Notes: generated by a model from the letters alone, not told the origin. A stretch of DNA of 12,511 nt from Jimgerdemannia flammicorona (GCA_003990745.1 RBNI01005479.1:1-12511), one strand, 5' to 3'. Positions 1 through 8,023 are shown, counted from the first letter of the stretch. Numbers and translations: made by a program.

Positions 1-24
1 AAAAAAAAAAAAAAAAAAAAAAAA
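1..24. repeat. Poly(A) run at window edge
   Basis: The first 24 bases are all A, followed by GAGAGA. It may be a simple repeat, the poly(A) end of a retroposed sequence, or an edge effect of the assembly. Nothing next to it decides between these. Confidence 0.6.
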
Positions 25-484
25 GAGAGATAAGTGTAGAGGATTTCAGAACTCTGGAACCCACCCTTTACCAGTATTGCAGTATATCCAATTCCTATCC
101 AAACCCCCTCTCCTTGCTTTTTTCACCTCCTCTTTTCTGCTATCTAGTATTTGACACAATTCTTGCAAACCTTGTTGATATGGCAGCAAAGCTTATCACT
201 ATAGAGGTTTCTTACCACCATTGCAACCACCTCTCTATGATCATTAACAATGATATGATTCTTTTCATCATTGATTACTCCTGCTGGCCAATGGACCTCT
301 TGGTTGAGAACAATTAGCTCTAATTTGAATATAGACTCCTAAGCCTTGATAATGATGCTGGTACTACTTATGCTGAATATCTTGTCCTCAAATTTCTCTA
401 TTTGATCAGATGCCAGATGTGGTTGAACTCAGATAACTTTGAACTCTCCTTTCCAATAGAACTAAGCCCTGATCTGAGGGACTG
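25..484. other. AT-rich flank without a supported gene
   Basis: No coding region can be supported here. A 67-codon open frame at 114-317 (+) has no recognisable motif. Around 455-480 the plus strand reads LSPDLRD, which loosely resembles the end of a Gypsy RNase H (ALSRRPDLRD-like). The surrounding translation does not carry the rest of that domain, so I leave it unassigned. The stretch is most likely decayed repeat sequence. Confidence 0.4.
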
Positions 485-574
485 AGATAAGTATGCAGAT
501 AGATTGTATGTAGGTGAGTTGCATGTAAACAAGTTGTGTGTAGACAGATTGTATGTGGATGAGTTGTGTGCAGG
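485..574. repeat. 15-bp minisatellite, six units
   Basis: Six head-to-tail 15-bp units start at 485, 500, 515, 530, 545 and 560, for example TGAGTTGCATGTAAA and CAAGTTGTGTGTAGA. Units differ mainly by transitions and share a core resembling AGTTGTATGTAGA. Because 15 is a multiple of three, the minus strand gives a short open frame (398-604) of repeated five-residue units such as TYNLS and THNLF. I take that frame to be a by-product of the repeat. Confidence 0.85.
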
Positions 575-665
575 TGTCACATGAGAGTTTTTAGGGAAGA
601 CCATATAAAAATAAAGTTAAATAAAATCACAGAGATGGGTATTTTTAGAAAAGAGTATGTATGAG

Positions 666-710
666 TGAGTTGAATGCCAATAAGTTGCATATTGACAAGT
701 TGTACAAAAT
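666..710. repeat. Second cluster of the same 15-bp minisatellite
   Basis: Three more units of the 15-bp repeat (starting at 666, 681 and 696; TGAGTTGAATGCCAA, TAAGTTGCATATTGA, CAAGTTGTACAAAAT) lie about 90 bp after the first cluster. A weaker unit may precede them at 651-665. The gap at 575-650 has no clear units, so the array was either interrupted or has decayed in the middle. Confidence 0.75.
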
Positions 711-1255
711 TGCTTACAAAGGCTTGCTTCCATTCCTTTTGATCTCTACTATGTAATGCATTGACTCAACAGCTCAGCCACTAAAGATATATCCCACAAT
801 ATCCTCCAGCCTTTCTTCATCTTGACTAGATATTGTGAATAAAGTCAGCAGATCTTGCTATAGAGCTGTGGACCCTAAGAAAAGTACAAGGTAAATTGAG
901 TCATACTGGGGGGAATTTAAATAAGTAATAGTAGAAAAAGAGTAACCTATATCTACTATTGGCTACTCCAAAAAGACTATTACATATATAGCTATAAGAT
1001 CTGTAATTTCTAAGATCTGAAGGGCCACCATGAGTTATTGCTAAAATTCTCCCTCATCTCTGCTATTGCTATCACCATCATCACTGCTCTTGATGAGCAG
1101 CTTGTATGCTGCCCATATGAGAAAGAATCTAATATTGTCAGCAGAGAGTGCATTTTTACCTTGAATACTCTCTCTTTTGTCAATTATTATAGGGTAAAAA
1201 AATAAGTAGACTGACTAATATATGATTAAGGGCTGTTGTTTTGTTTGCTCATGAT
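711..1255. other. AT-rich flank, nothing recognised
   Basis: No coding frame or RNA gene is visible. A GGGGGGAA run at about 908-915 resembles the polypurine tract seen before the 3' LTR of some Gypsy elements. No LTR terminus or second copy follows it in this window, so it is not called as a site. Confidence 0.4.
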
Positions 1256-1401
1256 GTAGCAGGAAAGAAAAAGAATAAAGAAAAAGAACAAAGAAAGAAC
1301 AAAAGAAGAGAAGGAACAAAAGAAAGGGTGATATCACCAAAATATAGCAGAAAAAAAAAACAGAGTGAAAAATAAATAAAAGAAAGAGTGATGTTACCAA
1401 A
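1256..1401. repeat. Purine-rich tract with a duplicated 23-bp motif
   Basis: Over about 145 bp the plus strand is almost entirely A and G. It is built from irregular AAAGAA and GAACAAA words. The motif AAAGAAAGGGTGATATCACC near 1320-1340 recurs in altered form near 1378-1400 (AAAGAAAGAGTGATGTTACC). The minus-strand open frame 1215-1400 is a low-complexity Phe/Leu/Ser-rich shadow of this tract. Such strand asymmetry is typical of expanded simple sequence; no function can be read from it. Confidence 0.6.
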
Positions 1402-1410
1402 GATTTTATG

Positions 1411-1450
1411 TGATCAATCTGGATGGATCAATCTGGATCAATCTAGATCA
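1411..1450. repeat. Short GATCAATCTG tandem repeat
   Basis: The word GATCAATCTG/A occurs three times in close succession (about 1412, 1426 and 1436), with one 4-bp spacer. Related words follow at GATCAGATCA and CCAATCTGAG. It is a small degenerate tandem repeat. Confidence 0.55.
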
Positions 1451-1531
1451 GATCACAAGACCAATCTGAGTTAATTTAAATCTATCACATAACAAATCTG
1501 ATTCAAATCTCATCTAGATAAATTTCATCTA

Positions 1532-2030
1532 TTTGAAGTACTAATTATTGCCAAGATCTACAATAACTATAAAAACTGAGATTACTATCTATCAATAACA
1601 TTATCTGCTCTTTGGGATATCTGATCACAAAGTATTCATTTCACCTCTCAAGAGATACTGTTTAGAGAAGAAAGTTCTCAAGGAACCTTATTATCTAATG
1701 AAGATGCTATATGGAAATGCATGGATATAGAGATATAGAGACTATGTATATCAAATCAGAAAGAAGGCTGAGAATTATATAACCAAAGTACAGATACTAT
1801 AGTAGAATAATATAAAAAAGACTCACAAGCCTCTAAAGATTATCAAAATAGGAGACAAAGTCCTGATATATTGGAATATAGTAAAAGCTTCATGATCACA
1901 AAAACTGAAGCCTTAAGTAAAAAGAACTTATCTTGTGCAAAATATAAAAAGAACTACCTTTTAGCTATGAAAACTCTCAGGTACAATCATCTCTACCACT
2001 ATTCACTAAAACTAACTTAAGAAGTATCAT
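1532..2030 (+). pseudogene. Relic Ty3/Gypsy integrase C-terminus (older element)
   Basis: The plus strand translates to a broken copy of the integrase C-terminal half. Recognisable pieces, in order, are KIYNNYKN followed by a stop, DYYLSITLSALWDI, SQSIHFTSQEILFREE, and after a change of frame near 1745, QIRKKAENYITKVQIL, KTHKPLKIIKIGDKVLIYW and a final LKKYH. The intact element at 2984-11751 has matching segments in the same order (YLPTALSVL, SQSTHFTLRELLFREE, QIRKKAEDYITKLQAL, LKKYH). QIRKKAENYITKVQIL matches its counterpart at 13 of 16 residues. The relic has many stops (TGA, TAG, TAA) and at least one indel, so it looks older. The catalytic core upstream is not visible. It lies opposite to the intact element, which points to a nested insertion into a related family member. 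Confidence 0.85.
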
Positions 2031-2643
2031 AGCTAGTCATGAAGTATAGCCATAGTCCATAAGATCACTAGTATTATATAATGAGTCATAAAAAGATAAT
2101 AGTGTAGTACTGAGCCACCCACAATAGAGAAATCCTTTGACAGTATTTAAAGTATAGTACAGATACATCTGTTATGAATTTCACACTTCAAGATCTATCA
2201 GAATCAGACAGAGCTTCAAGAATACTTCAAGTTAGAATAGCTACTGAATTTGTAGCCAGAGATGGAAAAAGAATATTGGATTAGAGAGTGCTAGCTCTCC
2301 CACACTTAGATCACTATTGTAAAATAAGTACATAAGTTATTTAAAGAGGATGAGCCAGCCCTAGCTCACTTTTGGAAAGTGGTTCTAGGAGACTTTATAT
2401 AAGTCAGAAGACATTATTGAGAGAATATAATAATACAGATTATATAGTACAAGGAAATACAGCTTGTGGAGGAGTAGAAATTTAAGTAAATAGGATATTT
2501 CAGAGATAAATCACTTATTCAGAAAGAAGTTGTAACAATTGATCTAAATTAAGAATATAAATCAGAGAAATAGATATTTAATTATAGTATCTAAATCTAA
2601 TTCCCAAATATAGTATAGCCTTTTAAATAGCAGTTATATTTTT
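2031..2643. other. Flank downstream of the relic integrase, unresolved
   Basis: This should hold the 3' end of the older element: tail, polypurine tract and perhaps part of an LTR. I could not find those boundaries. Short readable patches on the plus strand (around 2180-2260 and 2345-2400) are not similar to anything I recognise and are broken by stops. No gene is called. Confidence 0.4.
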
Positions 2644-2762
2644 ATAAATATAGAACTTTACAAATATAGAAATTCTACAGATATAGAATCTTTATGATTA
2701 TAGAGATTTTACAGATGTAGAGAATCTATACTTATAGAAAATAACTTATAGAAAATATAGTC
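2644..2762. repeat. 17-bp AT-rich minisatellite, about seven units
   Basis: Consecutive 17-bp units start at 2644, 2661, 2678, 2695, 2712, 2729 and 2746, for example CAAATATAGAAATTCTA, CAGATATAGAATCTTTA and CAGATGTAGAGAATCTA. The shared core is ATATAGAA. The first five units keep the 17-bp period exactly; the last two are more degenerate. Confidence 0.75.
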
Positions 2763-2979
2763 ATAACTTAGCTATCTTATAGCTAGCAAATTTATATAAA
2801 TATCTCCAATATCTGAAGTAAATAAATCTCAGATTGAAATAGTTCAAAACAAAGAGAAAGCAAAGAAACTAGTAAGTCTGCAAGCAGATATACTTTGAAC
2901 TCCCCCACCTCTATATCTGAGGACTCTATGAAGTCAAAGAAGATCAAGTTTTCAAGATACAGAAATCCAACATACTTAC
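2763..2979. other. Left flank next to the insertion, no gene
   Basis: AT-rich sequence up to the left edge of the retrotransposon. The plus strand from about 2840 to 2980 is fairly open and Ser/Lys-rich, but its start lies among stops and it has no recognisable motif. The minus-strand frame 2792-2989 crosses the LTR boundary and is considered spurious. Confidence 0.4.
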
Positions 2980-2983
2980 ATAG
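2980..2983. repeat. Target-site duplication, left copy (ATAG)
   Basis: ATAG immediately precedes the TGTCAT terminus of the left LTR. The same ATAG follows the ACA terminus of the right LTR at 11752-11755. The match can be extended to five bases (ATAGT, 2980-2984 and 11752-11756) if the first T of the LTR is counted as target sequence. Ty3/Gypsy integrases typically make 4-6 bp duplications. Confidence 0.75.
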
Positions 2984-3188
2984 TGTCATATAGTGGTTGC
3001 TGAGTCCTTCAAATATGCCAGATTCTCTTCAAGGTGTATCTCTTAGACTAACTCAAGTTTGTTATAAGCAAGTTCTTATTGGAGTACCTTCCCAAGGTCT
3101 TATGGTCCTCAAACTTCTTATCTTTAACTGTTTTATTATTTCTTAGATTGCTTGCAAGAAAGTGTGTGTAAGTGAAACTAGAACTGAC

Positions 3189-3194
3189 TTTATT
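3189..3194 (-). terminator. AATAAA polyadenylation signal, left LTR
   Basis: AATAAA on the minus strand lies just downstream of the TATA motif, as expected for 3' end formation of the genomic transcript in the 3' LTR. The exact R boundaries cannot be set from sequence alone. Confidence 0.45.
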
Positions 3195-3213
3195 TCAGAG
3201 GAAATAAGAGGGG

Positions 3214-3221
3214 TATTTATA
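3214..3221 (-). promoter_or_regulatory. TATA box in the left LTR
   Basis: TATAAATA on the minus strand matches position for position the motif in the right LTR. In the 3' LTR a functional copy would fire out of the element into 1-2983. AATAAA follows about 20 bp downstream. Confidence 0.55.
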
Positions 3222-3321
3222 CAAAATATAATTCAATGATTGCTAAGATATAAAGCTAAATATAAATTCCAATAACTAAAACTACTAAGTTCCAGAGTTG
3301 GTACTGATGGTTGTACAGGTT

Positions 3322-3459
3322 CAGGATGCTGGTATAATTCAGTATCATATCAGAATACTGGTGCTACATAGTATTATTTAGTGTTACATCAAAATATCAG
3401 TGCTAGAACAATTCTGCATCACCTCAGAATGCTGGTGCTGGTATTATCCAGCATAATAA
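3322..3459. repeat. 35-bp tandem repeat array in the left LTR
   Basis: Four imperfect units start at 3322, 3351, 3390 and 3425, each opening with CAGAAT/CAAAAT. The first is short (29 bp) and the second has a 4-bp insertion (ACAT, about 3366) absent from the right LTR. The array lies directly after the stop of the U3 frame, between it and the TATA box in the element's orientation. Confidence 0.75.
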
Positions 3460-3464
3460 GAAAC

Positions 3465-4512
3465 TTAGAGTGGAATGTTCAAGACCATGGGGGCTTCATC
3501 CTCATCATCAGAGGTCAGGATATCTTCAAAGGAGATAAGATTTGTGAACATTTTATCAAGATCATGTAGGTCATATGGGATGATGTCATCACTGATGATA
3601 TCATCACATTCGGTAGTGGTGGAAATAAGGAGATCTGGAGCTCTCCAGTCTATGAGGTTCTCTTCCACAAAATAGGGGACAAATGTGGGGTCTTGGAGAG
3701 GTCTAACCTAGATGCTTGGACTTTGGAATACTGAGATCAATCCTTACAGGAATTGGTCTGGGTTGTCCTGAAGGATGGGATGCTAGAAGTCTTCTACTTA
3801 ATCACTATTGAGAGTGATAGTGGACTGGGCTTCTGTAGCTACCCTGGCTTCTAGTGCATTGATATGGTGGAATAACAGATCTCTGAAATCTGAGACTCTA
3901 ACATACTCCAAGTTGGGGATAGACCATGATGCATGCCTGAAGATCTGATGGATCTTCTTAGCTATCCTCATTTCACATATATGTATCTATGGGAATGGCA
4001 TCTTGTAGCTCTTGAGTGCTGGCCTGTGAGAACTCCTGGCAGAGGAGGTTTCCTATTTCATACTCCTACTATATTTGGAGATATTTGGTGGTAATGGTGA
4101 TCCTTGTTTCTATTTCATGGTGGTAGAGAATATAATGATAAGGGTCACCAGTACTTAGGTTGACACTAGGAGTCCTTCTTGAGTGAGTCCTCATAGCTCT
4201 TCTGATGTCTTGGAACATCCTTTCTTTGACTGAGGTGCCTTGGTGATTCCTTGACCTTGAGGTTTGGCAGGCAGCAGGCATTTCATTTGTAGTAAGTCTT
4301 TGAGCTATTTTGGGATTGATGAGTCTTATTGGTTGCTGCTACTGCAGTTCCTTGATCCTTCTTTTATATTCCTCAAGATACTCATACTGTGATCACAATG
4401 ACTCACAGTTGGTCATCATTGCTCATCTCATATGCCATATGATCTTCTTGTGCTCTGATCTGGTGACTTGCAAGGAAAGGCTGTCTCCTGTACTGATGTC
4501 ATCATTCTGAGG
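3465..4512 (-). pseudogene. Broken U3 open reading frame, left LTR copy
   Basis: This is the left-LTR counterpart of the 348-codon frame at 10697-11740. It is recognisable throughout (for example RMFQDIRRAMRTH, DPYHYILYHHE, VSDFRDLLF, ENLIDWRAPDLL, SDDEDEAPMVLN). A 4-bp insertion at about 3974-3985 (CACAT/ATATG region) breaks the frame in the middle, and it has more stops than the right copy. Several stops stand where the right copy still has a sense codon: TAG against TGG, TAA against CAA, TAG against CAG. These are RIP-type changes after insertion. Product unknown; see the right copy for the description. Confidence 0.5.
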
Positions 4513-4523
4513 TCACTGTTACA

Positions 4524-4533
4524 TCTTCCTCCT
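4524..4533 (-). other. Polypurine tract (plus-strand primer site)
   Basis: On the minus strand AGGAGGAAGA abuts the TGTAACA start of the 3' LTR. A purine run in exactly this place is the expected primer for second-strand synthesis of LTR retroelements. It is short but exactly placed. Confidence 0.75.
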
Positions 4534-4887
4534 GAATAAGGATCTTCTTGAGCATCCTTATTCATTGATTCAGTCCTGAAAAATTTGCTGATCCCATAAT
4601 CTCTGGCAAGGGGTCTAAAAGTGGTGTTTATGGGCTGGCATCTTCCCTTTGTATTTTGGCATAATAGTGAAGGGTTGCTCTCTTCATATAGAGTGAGGGC
4701 CTGATTCTGATCTTGACTAATCAGTTGACAGTTTGAACTTCTCTAACTTCGAAAGTCTCATGGATGAGTAGTTACCAGTGCTATATCCCTTAGAGAATGG
4801 TCTAGACAGATAGCCTGCTGGTTACAGGACATGCTGTTATGATTCATGGACTAGAACCTCATGGGTGGTCATCATGTTTTGCTTCTC
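4534..4887. other. Tail between integrase and polypurine tract
   Basis: About 350 bp follow the integrase stop (TAA 4890-4888). Continuing in the integrase frame on the minus strand gives several further stops and no recognisable domain. A short patch around 4610-4680 reads QPFTIMPKYKGKMPAHKHH. No envelope-like gene or chromodomain is seen. This is either 3' untranslated sequence or a decayed C-terminal extension. Confidence 0.5.
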
Positions 4888-6111
4888 TTATATAGGTTTG
4901 TGGTACTTCTTGAGTCTGTTCCTATGTATCATGGTAGGCAGTATGGTCTCTGAGATTTTTCTAAGTCAGAAGGTGGTTTCCTTGATATCTTATACATAGA
5001 AGGGTCCTTCCCATTTGGACTCCAGTTTTCATGACCATAAGACTTCTACTATATTTCGATACAATAGAATCTTTTCTCTGATTTGGATGAGTTCTAGGGC
5101 CTTGTGATTCTTTTCCGCATTCTTCCTTATCAGTGCTTGTAACTTGGTGATGTAATCTTCAGCCTTCTTCCTGATTTGGTGTAGTCTCCAGATTTCTGCA
5201 TCAACCCATCTCCAAGTTAGGTCTAGATTTGTGGCTGAGGTTCTATCAGAATCTTCTTCTCTGAAGAGCAGCTCTCTTAGAGTAAAGTGTGTGCTCTGTG
5301 ACCATATGTCTCATAGGACAGAGAGGGCTGTTGGGAGATAGTTATCCCAATTCTCATATGTCTCTGAGATTTTCACTAGGATGTTCTTGAAAGTCTTGTT
5401 GGTTCTCTCTGTCTGTCCATTTCCTTGAGGGTGGTATGCAGTGGTCTTAATATACTGGATCTTGTATTTCTGATATATTATCTTATGAAATCTATTGATG
5501 AATTCTGTGCCATAGTCTGTTGTGATTTGCTTTGGTGTCTTGTAGCAGCAGATGATTTCTCAGTACAGGAAGTTGGCTATAGAGAGGACATTGGCCTCTT
5601 GTAATGCTCCTGCTTCTATCCATTTGGTGAAGAGGTCTACAATAACTATAATATAGTAGTTTCCTGATAGTATTACTGGTAGTGGCCCAATGATATCTAT
5701 TGCAATATGGTAGAAGGGGATAGGCTCAATTCTTGATGACCTGGGTACCTGGTCTCACTGATCTTGTTTCTGTTTTTGGTACTTGTCACACCCTTTGACA
5801 AATTGGTACAGGTCTTCTTCTATCTTGGACCACCACATGGTTCTTCTTGCTTTGTCATATATGTTGGTTCCTCCTAAGTGTCCTTGCTCGTGTACTTCCT
5901 TCATTACTTGATATTTCTTATGTTTAAGTATTATTAGCTTTCCTCCTTTTCTGAGTATAGTGTTGTCTAGTTCAAACTGTTTCCAAGTCTAGTTGATGAT
6001 GGTGATTGTCCAGGGTTCAAGGTGGTTGGGCATCTTCCGCTGTCTAAGATAGCTGATTAATCCATAGTATAGCTCCTTATTCATGTTGAATAGTCTTGAT
6101 GGGGGTGTTTC
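4888..6111 (-). pseudogene. Integrase domain of pol, broken by stops
   Basis: It inserts the element cDNA into the chromosome. Motifs in order: an N-terminal zinc-binding H-x3-H (HEQGHLGG, His at 5892) followed by C-x2-C in which the second Cys has become Tyr (CDKY, 5790-5779; TGC to TAC). The catalytic triad follows: Asp in IAIDIIGPLP (5697), Asp in TDYGTEF (5517) and Glu in GQTERTN (5409). The last two are 35 residues apart, the classic D,D35E spacing. A GPY/F-like KWEGPFYV lies near 4995, and the domain ends at HRNRLKKYH. At least seven in-frame stops occur (for example in FLY-stop-EI and FYV-stop-DI). The frame is offset by one from gag-RNase H, with the change at about 6112. Ancestrally this was part of the pol polyprotein. 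No chromodomain is visible. Confidence 0.93.
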
Positions 6112-6112
6112 A

Positions 6113-6511
6113 GAGTGTCCTTGAGAGTGCATCAGTGTTGGTGTTGGTCTTTCCTAAGTGGTGCTTGACAGTACAGTCATACTCTTGCAGTCTGTAGATC
6201 TATCTGACATATATTCCTTTGGGGTTCAGAGTGTGGAATAGCCAGGCAAGAGCAGAATAGTCTGTTTAAATGGTGAAGTGTTTTCTGGCTAGGTAGTAGT
6301 GGAACTTATCTACTGCCCAAACTACTGCTAAGCATTTAAGCTTATATGACTCATAGTTCTGTTCTGCTCTATGGGTACCTTGGCTTATATAGGAGATGAC
6401 ATATTCATGTCCATCTTTCTTCTAAGTTAGGACTGCTCCAAGTTCTATGGCACTTACATCTGTCTGCAGGATGAATTCTAGGTTCCAGTCTGGTCTTCTG
6501 AGGATAAGTAC
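6113..6511 (-). pseudogene. RNase H domain of pol, broken by stops
   Basis: It degrades the RNA strand of the RNA:DNA hybrid during reverse transcription. It follows the RT in the same frame. The first catalytic Asp is present in LQTDVSAIELGAVL (Asp at 6460; the usual Ala after Asp-x is changed to Val). The expected Glu of the ECLAVVWAV-like motif reads Lys (KCLAVVWAVDKF), a G-to-A change that would abolish metal binding. TDYSALAWL keeps the third Asp, and the C-terminal hallmark DALSR is at 6133-6119. In-frame stops lie at 6424 (TAG), 6268 (TAA) and 6202 (TAG), with TAA 6514 separating it from the RT stretch. The length fits a Gypsy RNase H. Confidence 0.9.
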
Positions 6512-7489
6512 TTAGGTCAACCTGGTCTTGAGTTTATTGAAGGTTTCTTGGCACTCCTTGGTCCATTTGAATTTGGTTTCTTTCTTCAGTAGCTCATAGA
6601 TAGGTGCTGTAATATTAGAGTATCCTTTGATGAACCTTCTGTAATAGCTGGCTAGTCCAAGAAAGACATAGACTTCTGTAGTTGTTCTGGGTCTTGGGTA
6701 GGCTGCAACAGCCTTAATCTTCATGGGGTCTGTGTGGATTCCAGTCTGGTTGATAAGGTGTCCTAGGTAGGCAATTTCCTGGGCTGCAAACTTACATTTC
6801 TTGGGCTTGATGTAGAGGTCATGATCCTTGAGCTTCTTGAGAGCTAACTGTATATAATTGACATATTCCTGTGCAGTATTGCTGAAGATGATTATATCAT
6901 CAATATAGACAAAGAGCCATTTTCCAATCTTGTTGCTGAAGACTCTGTTCATTATTCGCTAAAAACTTACTGAGACATTGTATATTCCAAATGGTATTTG
7001 CAGGTAGATATAGGTGGCATTAGGTATGATGAAAGCTGATTTCTCACTGGTATCTTGAGTGAGACCAATCTGATGGAAGCCTGAGAACAGATCCAAGGTG
7101 GTGTAGTATTTGGCTTCACTTCCAAGGGTGGTAAGAATTTCTTGAATATTTGGCAAGAGCTGCCTATCCTTCTTGGTGATGGCATTGAGCTTCCTGTAGT
7201 TAATACAGAGTCTTGGCACAAACTCTCTAGGTTTTCTTCCTTTCTTTGGGACAAGGACAATGAGTGAGGCCCAGGGACTGATAGCTTGCTTGATGATCCT
7301 GGCTTCTTCCATTTCCTTGAGTTCTGCTTACAGCCACTCTCTGTAGGTAGGTGGTATGGGTCTGGCTTTCTGATAGATGGGCTTGGTATCACCAGTATCA
7401 ACTTTGTGATAGTACTTGAGTTCTTGATTGTAGATATCCCTGAAGTCTGTAGCAAGTACTTCTTCATTCTGATACAGGATCTTGAGAAG
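6512..7489 (-). pseudogene. Reverse transcriptase domain of pol, broken by stops
   Basis: RNA-directed DNA polymerase of the element, in the gag frame. Motifs in order: AISPWASLIVLVPKK, NYRKLNAITKKD, the catalytic YYTTLDLFSGFHQIGL, TSEKSAFIIPNATY, PFGIYNVSVSF (family consensus resembles PFGICNAPASF, so Cys-to-Tyr, Ala-to-Val and Pro-to-Ser are all transitions), then the active site FVYIDDIIIFS (YIDD at 6907-6896), KCKFAAQEIAYLGHLI and a thumb/connection region (FLGLASYYRRFIKGYS, KFKWTKECQETF). The catalytic aspartates are intact. Stops: TAA 7330, TAG 6961 just before RIMNRVF, TAA 6514. The first 50 codons after 7489 (YNQELKYYHKVDTGD and so on) are the usual N-terminal RT extension. Confidence 0.95.
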
Positions 7490-8020
7490 TTATTCCTCCA
7501 GGGGAAAGTTTTCTCCAATGGTATATATATGTTTGTTCTGGTCCTTATCTTTCTTGTATTCAAGTTCGGCAATCTTGATGGCAGCATAGGCTCCTCTTCC
7601 AGTAGATCTAAAGCCTTGTTCTCCTCTCTTGGTCTTGATGAGTTTGATGGCTTCTATGATCTTGGGCTTCTTGACTTCGTGGATCAGCATCTGGCCAATC
7701 CTGTCATGCTTCTTGACTTCAAATGGGGTGGTGAGGTTGTGATTCCTGACTATAAAGAAGATTTCACCAGTGTAATCAGAGTCAATTACTCCTCCTTCAA
7801 CTGAGATTTTGCTTTTGGCCAGATGGCTCCTAGTTTTGATAATTCCAGCATGGTTCTCTGGTAACTTGACTCCAATTCCAGTGCCAAGTAGGGTGGTGGT
7901 CTGTGGTTTGAGGGTAGCATCTTGAATGCTGGCAAGGTCCATTCCTATGGCTCCTTCAGTCTGGTATTCTGGGATCTTGGCTTCAGGGTGAAACTTCTTG
8001 ACCTTGAGGGTGTCTGATTC
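7490..8020 (-). pseudogene. dUTPase domain embedded in the gag-pol frame
   Basis: The trimeric dUTPase family hydrolyses dUTP to dUMP and pyrophosphate and keeps uracil out of newly made DNA. Motifs in order: motif 1 EGAIGMDLAS (at the ATG at 7942), motif 2 TRSHLAKS (residue 37 onward counted from that ATG), motif 3 GVIDSDYTGEI (51-61, with the catalytic Asp and the Tyr that excludes ribonucleotides), motif 4 DRIGQM (80-85; Ala is usual where Gly stands), and the C-terminal P-loop-like motif 5 RGEQGFRSTG (106-115; the family has Gly where Arg stands, GGA to AGA). The ATG at 7942 is internal to motif 1 and is not a real start. Upstream the frame continues in VKKFHPEAKIPEYQTEG to a TAA at 8023. 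A stop (TAA 7492-7490) separates it from RT. It is in frame with protease and RT, so it was made as part of the polyprotein. The 30-odd residues after motif 5 are a linker. Confidence 0.93.
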
Positions 8021-8023
8021 TTA

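Larger units (their letters stand above)
2984..4523 (-). repeat. 3' LTR (left copy), 1,540 bp
   Basis: This is a direct repeat of 10220-11751 along its full length. It begins TGTCAT and ends TGTTACA on the plus strand, so the element strand reads TGTAACA...ATGACA. It is 8 bp longer than the right copy because of two 4-bp insertions (about 3366-3369 and 3974-3985). In a stretch of about 335 bp near 3001-3340 I counted 16 differences from the right LTR, all but one being transitions. That pattern suggests post-insertion hypermutation and makes LTR divergence a poor clock. It contains U3 with a broken frame, a 35-bp repeat array, TATA and polyadenylation motifs, and R/U5 of roughly 200 bp. Confidence 0.95.

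Noticed and set aside
455..480. LSPDLRD-like end of a Gypsy RNase H on the plus strand
   Set aside because: Too short, and the required upstream motifs (TDxS, catalytic Glu, DALSR) are not present in any frame nearby.
908..915. GGGGGGAA as a polypurine tract of another element
   Set aside because: No LTR terminus or repeated partner sequence could be found next to it in this window.
1215..1400. Minus-strand frame rich in Phe and Leu resembling a membrane peptide
   Set aside because: It is the complement of a purine-rich simple tract; low complexity explains the hydrophobic composition.
3381..3675. Plus-strand frames in the LTRs (also 10543-10907)
   Set aside because: They are paired shadows opposite the U3 frame and the 35-bp repeat array. 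They run against the element and their lengths are typical of chance.
4888..5000. Chromodomain after the integrase
   Set aside because: After the GPY/F-like block the frame ends a few codons beyond LKKYH; no chromodomain residues are seen, so the element is not called a chromovirus.
6967..7587. 206-codon minus-strand open frame
   Set aside because: It overlaps RT in another frame, is Ser/Pro/Lys-rich and has no motif. The true RT frame carries all conserved blocks.
7286..7804. 172-codon plus-strand open frame
   Set aside because: It lies antisense to dUTPase and RT, whose motifs on the minus strand are unmistakable. No independent motif; shadow frame.
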